Assembly (NCBI GenBank): GCA_030345135.1
Contig: CP128386.1
Span: forward strand, 3,806,550-3,870,549
DNA length: 64,000 nt
Origin: Chitinophagaceae bacterium DXS
GTDB taxonomy: Bacteria > Bacteroidota > Bacteroidia > Chitinophagales > Chitinophagaceae
Direction of reading: 5' to 3'
Made by a program: the position numbers and the translations under genes. Position 1 is the first letter of the stretch; every line of letters starts with the position of its first letter. Below the pieces are notes generated by a model. The model was not told the origin of the DNA. It made no database searches and was given only the letters and a program-made list of their open reading frames with translations. Below, piece by piece: positions 51,734-60,825 of the stretch.

Positions 51734-54493
51734 ATGGAATACAACTTTCGGGAGATAGAAAAAAAATGGCAGAACAACTGGAAAAGCACCAATGCCTACC
51801 AGGTGAGCAACGATTCTTCCAAACCTAAATATTACGTGCTGGACATGTTCCCCTATCCGAGTGGAGCAGGCCTTCACGTGGGACATCCGCTTGGTTACAT
51901 CGCCAGCGATATTTTCGCCCGTTTCAAAAGATTAAAAGGGTTTAACGTACTTCACCCAATGGGTTACGACGCATTCGGCCTTCCGGCAGAACAATATGCC
52001 ATTGATCATGGCGTTCATCCGGCAACCAGTACTGCGCAGAACATCAGCAACTTCCGCGGACAGTTAGATAACCTGGGATTTTGTTACGATTGGTCAAGAG
52101 AAGTACGCACCAGTGATCCATCTTACTATAAATGGACACAATGGATCTTCCTTCAATTATTTAACAGCTACTATAACAGGCAGACCAACAAAGCTGAAAG
52201 CATTGAATCACTTGTTGCCCTGTTTGAAAAAGAAGGTAATGCAAACCATATTTGTCCCGGCGATGCTTCACTAAGTTTTTCTGCTGATGAATGGAAAAGC
52301 TATTCTGAAAAAGAACAACAGGATATTCTGATGTTGTATCGCCTCTCCTATTGCGGTTATGGAGAAGTAAACTGGTGCGAAGCATTGGGAACCGTTTTAG
52401 CCAATGATGAAGTGATCAATGGCGTTAGCGAAAGAGGTGGCTATCCTGTTGTTAAAAAGAAGCTTCGTCAATGGTACCTCCGTATCACTGAGTATGCAGA
52501 CCGTTTGTTGCAGGGACTTGAGACAGTTGACTTCAGCGATGCGATGAAAGAAATGCAGGGCAACTGGATTGGCAAGAGCTATGGAGCTGAAATAGATTTC
52601 GCCGTTAAAAGTGAGCAGGGAAAAGTAAGGCAGATGCGTGTTTATACCACACGCCCTGATACAATTTTTGGTGTGGACTTTATGGTTGTTGCTCCCGAAC
52701 TCGATTGGATTGATGAGGTGAAAGGCTCAGCGCAGGCTCAGTCTGTTGATGAATATATTGCATATGTAAAAAGCCGCAGTGAAAGAGAACGCATGGCTGA
52801 GAAGAAAATCTCCGGCTGTTTTACAGGCGCTTATGCCATCAATCCTTTTGATGGTCGTGAAATTCCTATCTGGATCAGCGAATATGTGTTGGCGGGCTAC
52901 GGTACCGGCGCTATCATGGCCGTGCCTTGCGGCGACGAACGTGACTTCAAATTTGCGCAGCATTTTGGTATTCCGATCACTAATATCATCGGTGAACATT
53001 ATAATGGCGAAGAAGCCAATCCTACCAAAGATGCTATCCTGGAAAACAGCGGATTCTTAAATGGCCTGGTAATGCGCGAGGCAATGACCGTAGCAATTGA
53101 CAAGATTGAAGAGATGGGTATTGGTAAACGCAAGGTCAATTTTAAAATGCGCGATGCCGCATTCAGCCGCCAGCGTTATTGGGGAGAACCGTTCCCTATC
53201 AAATGGATCAATGGTATCGCCTATCCGTTGAGCGAAGATCAACTGCCACTTGAATTGCCTTACGTAGAGAAATATGGACCGGGACCAGAAGGTGAAGGAC
53301 CTTTGGCCAATATTGAAGCATGGACGTCGGAGCATCTGGAAACAAACACAATGCCCGGATATGCAGGATCTTCCTGGTATTTTCTCCGCTACATGGACCC
53401 TGACAACAATGAAATTTTCTGCAGCCGCAAAGCAAGTGACTACTGGGGCCAGGTAGATCTTTATATCGGAGGAACTGAACATGCTGTTGGGCATTTGCTG
53501 TACAGCCGCATGTGGACGAAGTTTTTATTCGACCTCGGATTGATAGGTCATGATGAACCTTATAAAAAACTGGTTAACCAGGGGATGATACAGGGTTCGT
53601 CAAGGTTTGTATATAGAGTTCATGGTGCCAACAAATTTGTTTCTGCAGGATTAGCTGATCAATACCAGACAGACAGATTACATGTAGATGTAAACATGGT
53701 GGATGGTGTTGAACTCGATACCGAAGCTTTCAAAAAATGGAAAGCTGAATATGCTGATGCAGAATTTATCCTGGAAGACGGAAAATATATCTGCAGCTCA
53801 GAAGTTGAAAAAATGAGCAAGAGCAAATTCAATACTGTTAATCCTGATGACCTGGTTAACAGATACGGCGCAGATACTTTCCGCATGTATGAAATGTTCC
53901 TTGGACCTGTTGAACAAAGCAAGCCATGGGATACAAAAGGTATTGAAGGGGTGCACCGTTTCCTCCGTAAACTGTGGCGCCTGTTCTTTGATGAATTGAA
54001 AGGCAAGATTTGGAACGAGGAAAAAGCAACAGATGCCGAATTGAAAATATTACACAAAGCGATCAAAAAGATTGAAGAAGATACAGAACGCTTCTCTTTT
54101 AATACCGGGGTTAGTGCTTTCATGGTTTGTGTGAATGACCTCTCTGATGCTAAATGCCACAAACGCGAAGTGTTGGAATCTTTACTGATCATGCTTACGC
54201 CTTACGCACCGCACGTTTGTGAAGAGTTGTGGAGCCAATTGGGCAATCAATCATCTATACTCGATGCTTCTTATCCTGCGTTTGAAGAAAAATATCTTGT
54301 TGAATCAACCAAAGAATATCCTATCAGTGTAAACGGAAAATTAAGAACAACCATGAATATTGCATTGGATGCCACGCAGGAACAGGTTGAACAGCTGGTA
54401 CTACAGAATGAGGTTGTGATAAAATGGCTGGATGGCAAACAACCCAAGAAGATCATTTATGTAAAAGGACGCATGGTTAACCTGGTGATCTAA
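51734..54493 (+). CDS. leuS: Leucyl-tRNA synthetase
   Basis: The class Ia synthetase has 919 residues. The HIGH-type motif is PYPSGAGLHVGHPLGY, the editing domain carries VYTTRPDTIFGVDFM and GYGTGAIMAVPCGDERD, and KMSKSKFNTVNPDDL is the KMSKS loop. SSWYFLRYMDPDN lies in the catalytic domain. It is longer than the E. coli enzyme (860), with an insertion at about residues 150-205 that is rich in acidic residues (IESLVALFEKEGNANHICPG, DEWKSYSEKEQQDILMLYRL). A strong terminator follows. Confidence 0.96.
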   Translation: MEYNFREIEKKWQNNWKSTNAYQVSNDSSKPKYYVLDMFPYPSGAGLHVGHPLGYIASDIFARFKRLKGFNVLHPMGYDAFGLPAEQYAIDHGVHPATSTAQNISNFRGQLDNLGFCYDWSREVRTSDPSYYKWTQWIFLQLFNSYYNRQTNKAESIESLVALFEKEGNANHICPGDASLSFSADEWKSYSEKEQQDILMLYRLSYCGYGEVNWCEALGTVLANDEVINGVSERGGYPVVKKKLRQWYLRITEYADRLLQGLETVDFSDAMKEMQGNWIGKSYGAEIDFAVKSEQGKVRQMRVYTTRPDTIFGVDFMVVAPELDWIDEVKGSAQAQSVDEYIAYVKSRSERERMAEKKISGCFTGAYAINPFDGREIPIWISEYVLAGYGTGAIMAVPCGDERDFKFAQHFGIPITNIIGEHYNGEEANPTKDAILENSGFLNGLVMREAMTVAIDKIEEMGIGKRKVNFKMRDAAFSRQRYWGEPFPIKWINGIAYPLSEDQLPLELPYVEKYGPGPEGEGPLANIEAWTSEHLETNTMPGYAGSSWYFLRYMDPDNNEIFCSRKASDYWGQVDLYIGGTEHAVGHLLYSRMWTKFLFDLGLIGHDEPYKKLVNQGMIQGSSRFVYRVHGANKFVSAGLADQYQTDRLHVDVNMVDGVELDTEAFKKWKAEYADAEFILEDGKYICSSEVEKMSKSKFNTVNPDDLVNRYGADTFRMYEMFLGPVEQSKPWDTKGIEGVHRFLRKLWRLFFDELKGKIWNEEKATDAELKILHKAIKKIEEDTERFSFNTGVSAFMVCVNDLSDAKCHKREVLESLLIMLTPYAPHVCEELWSQLGNQSSILDASYPAFEEKYLVESTKEYPISVNGKLRTTMNIALDATQEQVEQLVLQNEVVIKWLDGKQPKKIIYVKGRMVNLVI

Positions 54494-54535
54494 TTGCACG
54501 ATCATTTGGTTTTTGAATACCTGAAATTACTTTTT

Positions 54536-54567
54536 AATGAGCTGCCGCATGGCAGCTCATTCTTTTT
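54536..54567 (+). terminator. Terminator after leuS
   Basis: A perfect 11-bp stem AATGAGCTGCC/GGCAGCTCATT, loop GCAT, followed by CTTTTT. Confidence 0.88.
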
Positions 54568-54644
54568 GTTATATTAGCATTGTGTTGCATGCATTAACAA
54601 ACATGAAAGTGTGGAAATATAATCTTGTATTAACATCATTCATT

Positions 54645-55379
54645 ATGAGAAACCTTTTATCAATTTGCCTCATCGCATTGCTCTTTGCCTGCAATAACAA
54701 TGCATCCAAACACGCTGCAAAAGATTCCACGATTACAAAAGAAGATGACAATAGCAAGGCTGATGATATAACCATGCAGGAAGTTGAAGGTGTTTACCAG
54801 GGTACTTTACCTTGTGCCGATTGTCCGGGTATTGCTACTACCATTCAGCTGAATGAGGATAGTACTTTCCTGATAGAACAGGTATACAAGGACAGGAATA
54901 AAGGCAGTGCATTTTACAGCCTGGGAACATGGTCACTAAGCGATAGCATTGTTTCCCTAAAGGGTATTAAAGACGGCCCTTCCATGTACAAAGCAACACT
55001 CAATGGTCTGCAACAATTGGATATGCAAGGCAAGGAAATAGTGAGCACAGGCAACCTGAATTTTAATCTGCCTCGTGTGGCAAACAAAAGCTTCAACACA
55101 AAATCAAATATTCCGCTTGAAGGCATGTTTGTTTATTACGCTGATAGCCATTTACTCACAGTTTGCGCAACAGGTAAAACGTATCCTGTGGAATTGACAA
55201 AGGAAACCGTTAACATGGAAAAAGATTACAGCGCACTTAAAAAGAAAGATAAAGAAGCTTTACTGGTGAATGTAGAAGGCACGTTTGAATTCCGGCCGTC
55301 GATGGAGGGTGATAAACAGGTGCTGACTTTTGTAGTTAGGAAGTTTATTAAGTTTCTGCCGGGGGAAAAATGCAAATGA
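54645..55379 (+). CDS. NlpE-like lipoprotein (copper-resistance NlpE N-terminal domain)
   Basis: The 244-residue lipoprotein has a signal MRNLLSICLIALLFACNN with the lipobox cysteine near 16. It has an acidic linker, then VEGVYQGTLPCADCPGIATT, the NlpE N-terminal signature with the CxxC pair, and lipocalin-like strands (IQLNEDSTFLIEQVYKDRNK, LGTWSLSDSIVSLKGIKD). A second half (PLEGMFVYYADSHLLTVCAT, EGTFEFRPSMEGDKQVLTFV) resembles the C-terminal domain. NlpE links envelope stress and surface contact to signalling in E. coli, and the role here is unknown. The ATG is preferred over an in-frame start inside the preceding terminator. Confidence 0.85.
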   Translation: MRNLLSICLIALLFACNNNASKHAAKDSTITKEDDNSKADDITMQEVEGVYQGTLPCADCPGIATTIQLNEDSTFLIEQVYKDRNKGSAFYSLGTWSLSDSIVSLKGIKDGPSMYKATLNGLQQLDMQGKEIVSTGNLNFNLPRVANKSFNTKSNIPLEGMFVYYADSHLLTVCATGKTYPVELTKETVNMEKDYSALKKKDKEALLVNVEGTFEFRPSMEGDKQVLTFVVRKFIKFLPGEKCK

Positions 55380-55386
55380 TTTTTTG

Positions 55387-55509
55387 AACCACGGAGGCAG
55401 TGCGGCACGGAGAAACACGACGATCATTTTCTTCCACAAACTTTGCGCTAAAGATATCGTCGTGCTGCTTTTCGCCGTGATTCTTTGTGCCGTTGTGCCT
55501 CCGTGGTTT
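55387..55509. repeat. ACCACGGAGGCA inverted repeat
   Basis: The left arm begins AACCACGGAGGCAGTGCGGC and ends AACACGACGAT. The right arm begins ATCGTCGTGCTGCTTTTCGC and ends GTGCCTCCGTGGTTT. Outer and inner ends pair well, and the middles less so. A single-arm relative lies at 46862-46904. The right end overlaps the glycosylase stop codon. Confidence 0.75.
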
Positions 55510-56182
55510 ACTCGCTGCGTAGCAGCGTTTCAACGTATCGTTTAATGTAGTCTTGTTTTTGCTTGAGTTTGTATTGCATGATGAACCGCGGATGCGGGAC
55601 AGCTTTAATGTTTTTAAACCACTGATATTTCTGGTTTAGCTGGTTGAGATAAGTAAGATTTTCCCCTTCTCCGATACAAAAACAAACATCGGTATTTAAT
55701 CCCCACGATAACTGCTTATTGATACAATCAACAACGAACGGTTCGATTAATTGTTTCAATAATTTATCGTCATAATAATTCAGATTCTTACCTTTTTTCA
55801 CAAAGCCAAGCGGACTTATTGCAGTGATATAGACCTTACCGTAAAATGCATTCGTGCCACCAAATGCCTCGATCATATCATAGATGAAAACGGATGATAA
55901 TTCCTGTTTCTTCTGAAAGTCATTTGCAATACCACAATCCCGTTCAAGACGAATTGGATCAGTAAAGGGAATACCCGTTATGCCGCCACCGAAGCGACCG
56001 GGATTTATACCCATCATGATATGTCGCGGCTTATTATCGTTGTAAAATTTTTTATAGAATGCAGAACAAGCTTCCCGCACTTCTTCATCTTTATGTGAAT
56101 CTAATACTCCCACACCTTCGGGAAGATCGAACGGCATTTTGAGATGAAACAAAAAGTCAAGTATTTTTTTGGAGAGGGACAT
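55508..56182 (-). CDS. SMUG2-like uracil-DNA glycosylase family protein
   Basis: The 224-residue protein belongs to the SMUG2-like group of the uracil-DNA glycosylase superfamily. It shows IMMGINPGRFGGGITGIPFT (motif 1 with the conserved asparagine), YITAISPLGFVKKGKNLNYY, CFCIGEGENLTYL, and the DNA-intercalating loop KAVPHPRFIMQYK (motif 2). The reaction would be removal of damaged or deaminated bases. The ATG is preferred over a TTG two codons upstream. The stop codon lies in a repeat arm. Confidence 0.82.
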   Translation of the reverse strand: MSLSKKILDFLFHLKMPFDLPEGVGVLDSHKDEEVREACSAFYKKFYNDNKPRHIMMGINPGRFGGGITGIPFTDPIRLERDCGIANDFQKKQELSSVFIYDMIEAFGGTNAFYGKVYITAISPLGFVKKGKNLNYYDDKLLKQLIEPFVVDCINKQLSWGLNTDVCFCIGEGENLTYLNQLNQKYQWFKNIKAVPHPRFIMQYKLKQKQDYIKRYVETLLRSE

Positions 56183-56453
56183 GTACAAAAGTAGGAGGAT
56201 TGGAGATTGGAATCATTATTGTCAGACTAAATTTCAACAGATTGAGTCACGATCCTTGTTAGCTAATAGTGACAGATGAACTTTCATCCAGCTAATCCCT
56301 CTTAATAAATTAAACCTCGTCGATGCAATCATTATCAGGCAACCTATCTTTTCACACTTTTAGTCGAACAATAATGATCTTAATGTTTGAGAGGAACATA
56401 CGTTCATTGGAACTATCAGCTCAGTCCAGTATGAAAGCCACCCTAACTATTTC

Positions 56454-56461
56454 TACCTTTG
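56454..56461 (+). promoter_or_regulatory. Candidate -7 element of the AHSA1-type gene
   Basis: TACCTTTG matches TAnnTTTG and ends 16 bases before the ATG. The -33 region (ATGA) is poor. The 289-bp gap between the glycosylase and this gene otherwise shows nothing recognisable. Confidence 0.4.
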
Positions 56462-56477
56462 CATCAAACGATCTGCT

Positions 56478-56978
56478 ATGCAAGACTATAACTGGAGCAC
56501 CTTTACAAAACGTGTCCCTATAAAAGCAAGCAAAGAAGCAATTTACAACGCGTGGACCACGCAAGCCGGACTTGAAAGCTGGTTTCTGCGTGAAGCCCAT
56601 TTTACAACAAAGGATGGCGTTGCTAGAACTCCTTCAGAACAAGTTAAACCAGGTGACAAATACAAGTGGCTATGGCATGGTTATGATGACTCAGCTGTTG
56701 AACAAAATGAAATATTGGAGGCTAACGGCACCGACTTGTTGAAATTCATTTTTAGCGGAAACTGTATTGTCACCGTCAGCATCAAGGAAGAAGCCGGAGA
56801 AACACTCTGCGAACTGACGCAACAAATGCCAATGAATGACGAAAAGGAACAACGTTATTTCTATATTGAATGCGGAAAAGGATGGTCGCTCTATCTGCTC
56901 AATTTAAAATCAATACTGGAAGGAGGTCTGGATCTTCGCAACAAGAATATAAACTTACCGAATGTTGTTAATGCTTAA
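56478..56978 (+). CDS. AHSA1/START-like SRPBCC protein
   Basis: The 166-residue protein has the AHSA1-type SRPBCC pattern: FTKRVPIKASKEAIYNAWTT, then AGLESWFLREAHFTTKDG, KPGDKYKWLWHGYDD and DLLKFIFSGNCIVTVSIKEE. A closing helix (GKGWSLYLLNLKSILEGGLD) ends the fold. Such proteins bind hydrophobic ligands or assist chaperones, and nothing here indicates which. It is not in an obvious operon, and thioredoxin follows 126 bp later. Confidence 0.85.
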   Translation: MQDYNWSTFTKRVPIKASKEAIYNAWTTQAGLESWFLREAHFTTKDGVARTPSEQVKPGDKYKWLWHGYDDSAVEQNEILEANGTDLLKFIFSGNCIVTVSIKEEAGETLCELTQQMPMNDEKEQRYFYIECGKGWSLYLLNLKSILEGGLDLRNKNINLPNVVNA

Positions 56979-57104
56979 TGCTCATTAAGTCATAATGTAA
57001 AGTCCGATAAATTTCATCTATCGCACATTCAGATTATCGATGTTCAGGAATGATGGCAACGAATCAATTTTGAGATTCATTAAATCACTTCAAAAACACG
57101 CATT

Positions 57105-57422
57105 ATGGTATTGGAATTAACTGATCACAATTTTGCATCACAAGTGGCGAATGATAATAAGCTAACTGTTGTGGATTTTTGGGCCGAGTGGTGCGGTCCC
57201 TGTCGAGCGCTCAGCAATGTTATTGATGAACTTTCCGAAGCCTATAGTGGGCAGGCTAATATGGCCAAAGTAAATGTGGCTTACAACCCGGAATTATCCA
57301 TTCAGTATAATGTTAGTGCAACTCCTACACTTCTGTTTATCAAAGATGGTGCAGTAGTGGATAAACAGGTTGGCACACTTTCAAAGATCGCGTTGGAAAA
57401 ACGCATCCGCGAGAACCTTTGA
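57105..57422 (+). CDS. trxA: Thioredoxin
   Basis: The 105-residue thioredoxin has the active site VVDFWAEWCGPCRALS, the cis-proline region NVSATPTLLFIKDGAVV, and the C-terminal helix SKIALEKRIRENL. There is no signal peptide, so it is cytosolic. It reduces disulfides using thioredoxin reductase, which is not in the window. The stop codon is followed at once by an inverted repeat. Confidence 0.94.
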   Translation: MVLELTDHNFASQVANDNKLTVVDFWAEWCGPCRALSNVIDELSEAYSGQANMAKVNVAYNPELSIQYNVSATPTLLFIKDGAVVDKQVGTLSKIALEKRIRENL

Positions 57423-57424
57423 GT

Positions 57425-57506
57425 GGTAAGTGATAAGTTATACGTTGTACGTTTAAGCCCTTCGCTTAGAAAAACGTATAACGTATAACTTACAACGTAT
57501 AACTTA
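57425..57506. repeat. Inverted repeat between trxA and the metH C-terminal gene
   Basis: GTAAGTGATAAGTTATACGT then TGTACGTTT (57426-57453) is mirrored by AAACGTATAACGTATAACTT and the following ACAACGTATAACTTAC (57472-57506). It belongs to the family seen at 39.3 and 47.1 kb. The right arm includes the stop codon of the downstream-facing metH gene and is a likely hairpin terminator for both. Confidence 0.75.
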
Positions 57507-60173
57507 CTCCATATTTTGTCTCAGCCACTTCTCTGCTTCTTCTGCAGTCCAGCCTTTACGTTGGGAGTAATCATTCAACTGGTCCTGCGAAATTTTACCT
57601 ACGCCAAAGTACTGGCTTTTTGGGTTGCTGAAGTACCACCCGCAAACACTTGCTGCCGGATACATAGCCAACGATTCAGTCAGCTCAATACCAGTATTTT
57701 CAGTTGCATTTAAAAGATCGAACAATTTGTATTTCTCAGTATGATCCGGACAAGCGGGATAACCGGGGGCAGGTCTTATTCCGGTATATATTTCCTTGAT
57801 CAGTTCTTCGTTGGTAAGATGTTCATCCTTAGCGTAGCCCCAGTAATCTTTACGCACACGTTCGTGTAACACTTCAGCAAAGCCTTCTGCAAATCTGTCC
57901 GCCAGGGCCTGTAACATAATCTTGTTGTAGTCATCGTACTGGTCGGCAAATTTTTTCAGGTGAGGTTCAATACCGTGAATAGTAACGGCGAATGCACCTA
58001 TATAATCTTCTATGCCTGTCCCCTCCGGCGCTATAAAATCAGCAAGTGATAGATTTGGCTGATCCGCAGCTTTCTTCACCTGCTGGCGAAGGAACTCCAA
58101 TTTTACCGGCTCTCCATTATGATTTACGCGCACACTGTCCGCGCCCGTTTTTGTTGCCTCATAAAAACCGATAACACCTTTTGCCGTCAGCCATTTTTCA
58201 GTAACAATTTTGTCCAACAACGCGTTGGCATCGTTGTACAGTTTCGTTGCTTCTTTTCCAATTACAGCATCTTCCAGCAACTGAGGAAATCTTCCACCCA
58301 TTTCCCACGCAATAAAGAACGGACCCCAGTCTATGTATTTACGGATCTCGGCAAGATCGAACTCTTCAAAAACTTTTGTCCCAAGGAATGAAGGTTTCAC
58401 AGGTTTATACTCGCTCCAATCAACTTTTACAGCATTGTTTTGTGCATCTGCAAAAGAAATATATTGTTTGAACGACTGGCGCTTGCCAAAGTCATCTCTT
58501 AATTTCTGATACTCAGCTGCTACACCTTGTAAAAACGCGGGCTTGTTTTCATTGCTAAGTAATGATCCGGCTACTGTAACACTTCTTGATGCATCCAACA
58601 CATGCACAACTCCGTTACCATACTCAGGTTCTATTTTAACGGCTGTATGTGTTCTTGATGTAGTAGCGCCACCAATCAACAGTGGTTGTTTCATGCCGCG
58701 GCGTTTCATTTCCCGCGCAACATGCACCATTTCATCAAGCGAGGGTGTTATCAATCCGCTCAGACCAATAATGTCGGCCTTTTCTTTTTCCGCTGCATCT
58801 AAAATTTTATCAGCCGGCACCATCACGCCCATATCAATGATATCATAGCCATTACAGCCTAATACTACGCCTACAATATTCTTACCAATATCGTGTACAT
58901 CACCTTTAACAGTCGCCATTAAAATACGGGGTGCGTTAGATGTGTTACCTTGTTTCTCTGCTTCAATAAAAGGCGTTAACCAGGCCACGCTTTTCTTCAT
59001 TACCCTCGCGCTCTTCACCACCTGTGGCAGGAACATTTTACCTGCACCAAACAGATCACCCACCACATTCATGCCGTCCATTAAAGGACCTTCAATTACA
59101 TCCAGTGGTCGGGGATATGTCTGCCTTGCTTCCTCTGTATCTTCATCAATGTATTCAGTAATACCGTTTACCAGTGCATGTTTTAAACGCTCTTCAACAG
59201 ATGTTTGTCTCCACGCATCATCTTTCTTTTCCTCTTTACCTGTTGCTTTTACTGTTTCGGCAAAAGCAATCAATTTATCTGTAGCCTCGTTATTATCATT
59301 GTTCCTGTTAAAAATTACATCCTCACATAATTTTTTCAGCTCAGGTTCAATCTGGTCATACACCACTAACTGACCTGCATTGACGATGCCCATGTCCATG
59401 CCCGCCTGGATTGCATAAAAAAGAAACACGGAATGCATTGCCTCACGCACATGATCATTTCCTCTGAAAGAGAACGAAAGGTTACTAACACCACCGCTGA
59501 TCTTTACGAGAGGAAACTTTTGTTTGATAATGCGGGTCGCTTCAATAAAGTCCACCGCATAGTTATTATGCTCTTCAAGACCGGTAGCTATCGCGAATAT
59601 GTTAAGATCGAAGATGATATCCTGCGGATCAAAACCTACTACTTCAGTTAAGATCCTGTATGCTCTTTCACTGATGTTTACTCTTTTCTCCAGAGTATCA
59701 GCCTGGCCATTTTCATCAAAGGCCATTACAATAACTGCAGCACCGAAGCTTAAGCAGATTTGTGCCTGGTGGATAAATTTCTCTTCGCCTTCTTTTAATG
59801 AGATAGAGTTAACAATACACTTACCCTGCACACATTTTAATCCCGCCTCTATCACTTCAAATTTGGAAGAATCGATCATCACCGGAACCTTGGCGATATC
59901 CGGTTCACTCTGCAGGTAGTTCAAAAAAGTGGTCATCGCCTGCACACCGTCAAGCAATGCATCGTCCATGTTCACATCGACGATCTGAGCGCCGCCTTCT
60001 ACCTGCTGACGCGCAACACCAAGGGCCTCCTCAAATTTATTTTCTTTGATAAGCCTGGCAAATTTTTTAGACCCGGTAACGTTGGTACGCTCACCAACAT
60101 TCACAAAATTTGTCTCCGGCCTAACAATCAAAGGCTCTAATCCTGATAAACGTAAATATGGTTTAATGATCAT
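57504..60173 (-). CDS. metH: Cobalamin-dependent methionine synthase, folate/B12/activation part
   Basis: The 889-residue protein corresponds to E. coli MetH from about residue 340 onward. It has a pterin-binding barrel ([37 protein letters not shown]), a cap helical domain, the B12 domain ([19 protein letters not shown], with the cobalt-ligating histidine, and [11 protein letters not shown]), and the AdoMet reactivation domain ([15 protein letters not shown] near the end). The homocysteine domain is on a separate gene upstream on the same strand. Together they total 1224 residues, almost the E. coli length (1227). A GTG six codons upstream lies in a repeat, so the ATG giving [11 protein letters not shown] is used. 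Confidence 0.93.
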   Translation of the reverse strand: MIIKPYLRLSGLEPLIVRPETNFVNVGERTNVTGSKKFARLIKENKFEEALGVARQQVEGGAQIVDVNMDDALLDGVQAMTTFLNYLQSEPDIAKVPVMIDSSKFEVIEAGLKCVQGKCIVNSISLKEGEEKFIHQAQICLSFGAAVIVMAFDENGQADTLEKRVNISERAYRILTEVVGFDPQDIIFDLNIFAIATGLEEHNNYAVDFIEATRIIKQKFPLVKISGGVSNLSFSFRGNDHVREAMHSVFLFYAIQAGMDMGIVNAGQLVVYDQIEPELKKLCEDVIFNRNNDNNEATDKLIAFAETVKATGKEEKKDDAWRQTSVEERLKHALVNGITEYIDEDTEEARQTYPRPLDVIEGPLMDGMNVVGDLFGAGKMFLPQVVKSARVMKKSVAWLTPFIEAEKQGNTSNAPRILMATVKGDVHDIGKNIVGVVLGCNGYDIIDMGVMVPADKILDAAEKEKADIIGLSGLITPSLDEMVHVAREMKRRGMKQPLLIGGATTSRTHTAVKIEPEYGNGVVHVLDASRSVTVAGSLLSNENKPAFLQGVAAEYQKLRDDFGKRQSFKQYISFADAQNNAVKVDWSEYKPVKPSFLGTKVFEEFDLAEIRKYIDWGPFFIAWEMGGRFPQLLEDAVIGKEATKLYNDANALLDKIVTEKWLTAKGVIGFYEATKTGADSVRVNHNGEPVKLEFLRQQVKKAADQPNLSLADFIAPEGTGIEDYIGAFAVTIHGIEPHLKKFADQYDDYNKIMLQALADRFAEGFAEVLHERVRKDYWGYAKDEHLTNEELIKEIYTGIRPAPGYPACPDHTEKYKLFDLLNATENTGIELTESLAMYPAASVCGWYFSNPKSQYFGVGKISQDQLNDYSQRKGWTAEEAEKWLRQNME

Positions 60174-60186
60174 GATAAATTGTTTT

Positions 60187-60250
60187 GCCACTAAGACGCT
60201 GAAGCGAAAAGGTTAGCCACCAAGACGCTAAGACGCAAAGAAGCACAAAG
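60187..60250. repeat. Left inverted repeat flanking the GxxExxY gene
   Basis: GCCACTAAGACGCTGAAGCG, AAAAGGTTAGC and AAAGAAGCACAAAG match the reverse complement of 60745-60820 (GCCACGAAGACGCTAAGAC, AAAGGTTAGC, AAAAGAACACAAAG) with substitutions and small indels. Its outer end starts 14 bp upstream of the metH C-terminal gene. Confidence 0.7.
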
Positions 60251-60291
60251 TTTAAAACTGAGATCCCAAGTATGCAATGAAAAAAATTGCA

Positions 60292-60681
60292 TCAAAGGAC
60301 CATTCTTTTAATTCCATCCTTTATAAGTGGGACCGTAAAATTTATTATATATCCCAATCGTTTATTGCTCAAACGCAAATAACTCAGCAACTGAGCCTCC
60401 CAAACCGGATGATAGATTTCCTGCGCCTTCAACTCAACTACCACTAAATCACCTACTAATAAATCCAGTCGCAATCCCTCTTCAAACATTACCCCATCAT
60501 ACATGATCGGAACTTTTAACTGCACACTATGAGGAATATCCCTTTTATTCAATTCATAGCAAAAGCACGACTCGTAAACTTTCTCCAACAAACCAGGCCC
60601 CAATTTTTTATGCAAATGAAATGCAATATCAACAACCTGTTTACCGATCCATTCTTCTTCGCCACTTAATACTCTTACCAT
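60292..60681 (-). CDS. GxxExxY family protein
   Basis: This 129-residue protein has the name motif G30-LL-E33-KV-Y36 in HKKLGPGLLEKVYESCFCYE. RLDLLVGDLVVVELKAQE then gives a D...E-x-K arrangement like PD-(D/E)XK nucleases, and WEAQLLSYLRLSNKRLGYII and NFTVPLIKDGIKRM complete the family pattern. The function is unestablished, and a nuclease-like fold is inference. It sits between the two metH genes on the same strand and is flanked by imperfect inverted repeats of about 65 bp. Confidence 0.88.
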   Translation of the reverse strand: MVRVLSGEEEWIGKQVVDIAFHLHKKLGPGLLEKVYESCFCYELNKRDIPHSVQLKVPIMYDGVMFEEGLRLDLLVGDLVVVELKAQEIYHPVWEAQLLSYLRLSNKRLGYIINFTVPLIKDGIKRMVL

Positions 60682-60744
60682 GGCATGTTTTTTAAGTTTA
60701 GGGATTTCTTCGGGTTTTAGGCACTACGCCAATTCCAAAATTTG

Positions 60745-60820
60745 AAGCTTTGTGTTCTTTTTTGGCTTTAGCTAACCTTTCCTTTGAGCTTCTTTTTGTC
60801 TTAGCGTCTTCGTGGCCAGG
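60745..60820. repeat. Right inverted repeat flanking the GxxExxY gene
   Basis: AGCTTTGTGTTCTTTTTTGG then GCTAACCTTTCCTTTG and GTCTTAGCGTCTTCGTGGCC form the mirror of 60187-60250. Its outer end lies 5 bp from the stop codon of the homocysteine-domain gene. Confidence 0.7.
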
Positions 60821-60825
60821 CTTTT

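Noticed and set aside
54537-54644. 36-residue N-terminal extension of the NlpE-like protein
   Set aside because: It starts inside the leuS terminator stem and precedes a clear lipoprotein signal beginning at the chosen ATG.
60174-60825. metH split as a frameshift or assembly error
   Set aside because: About 650 bp with a complete GxxExxY gene and paired repeats separate the parts, and each half has its own ATG and stop at domain boundaries.
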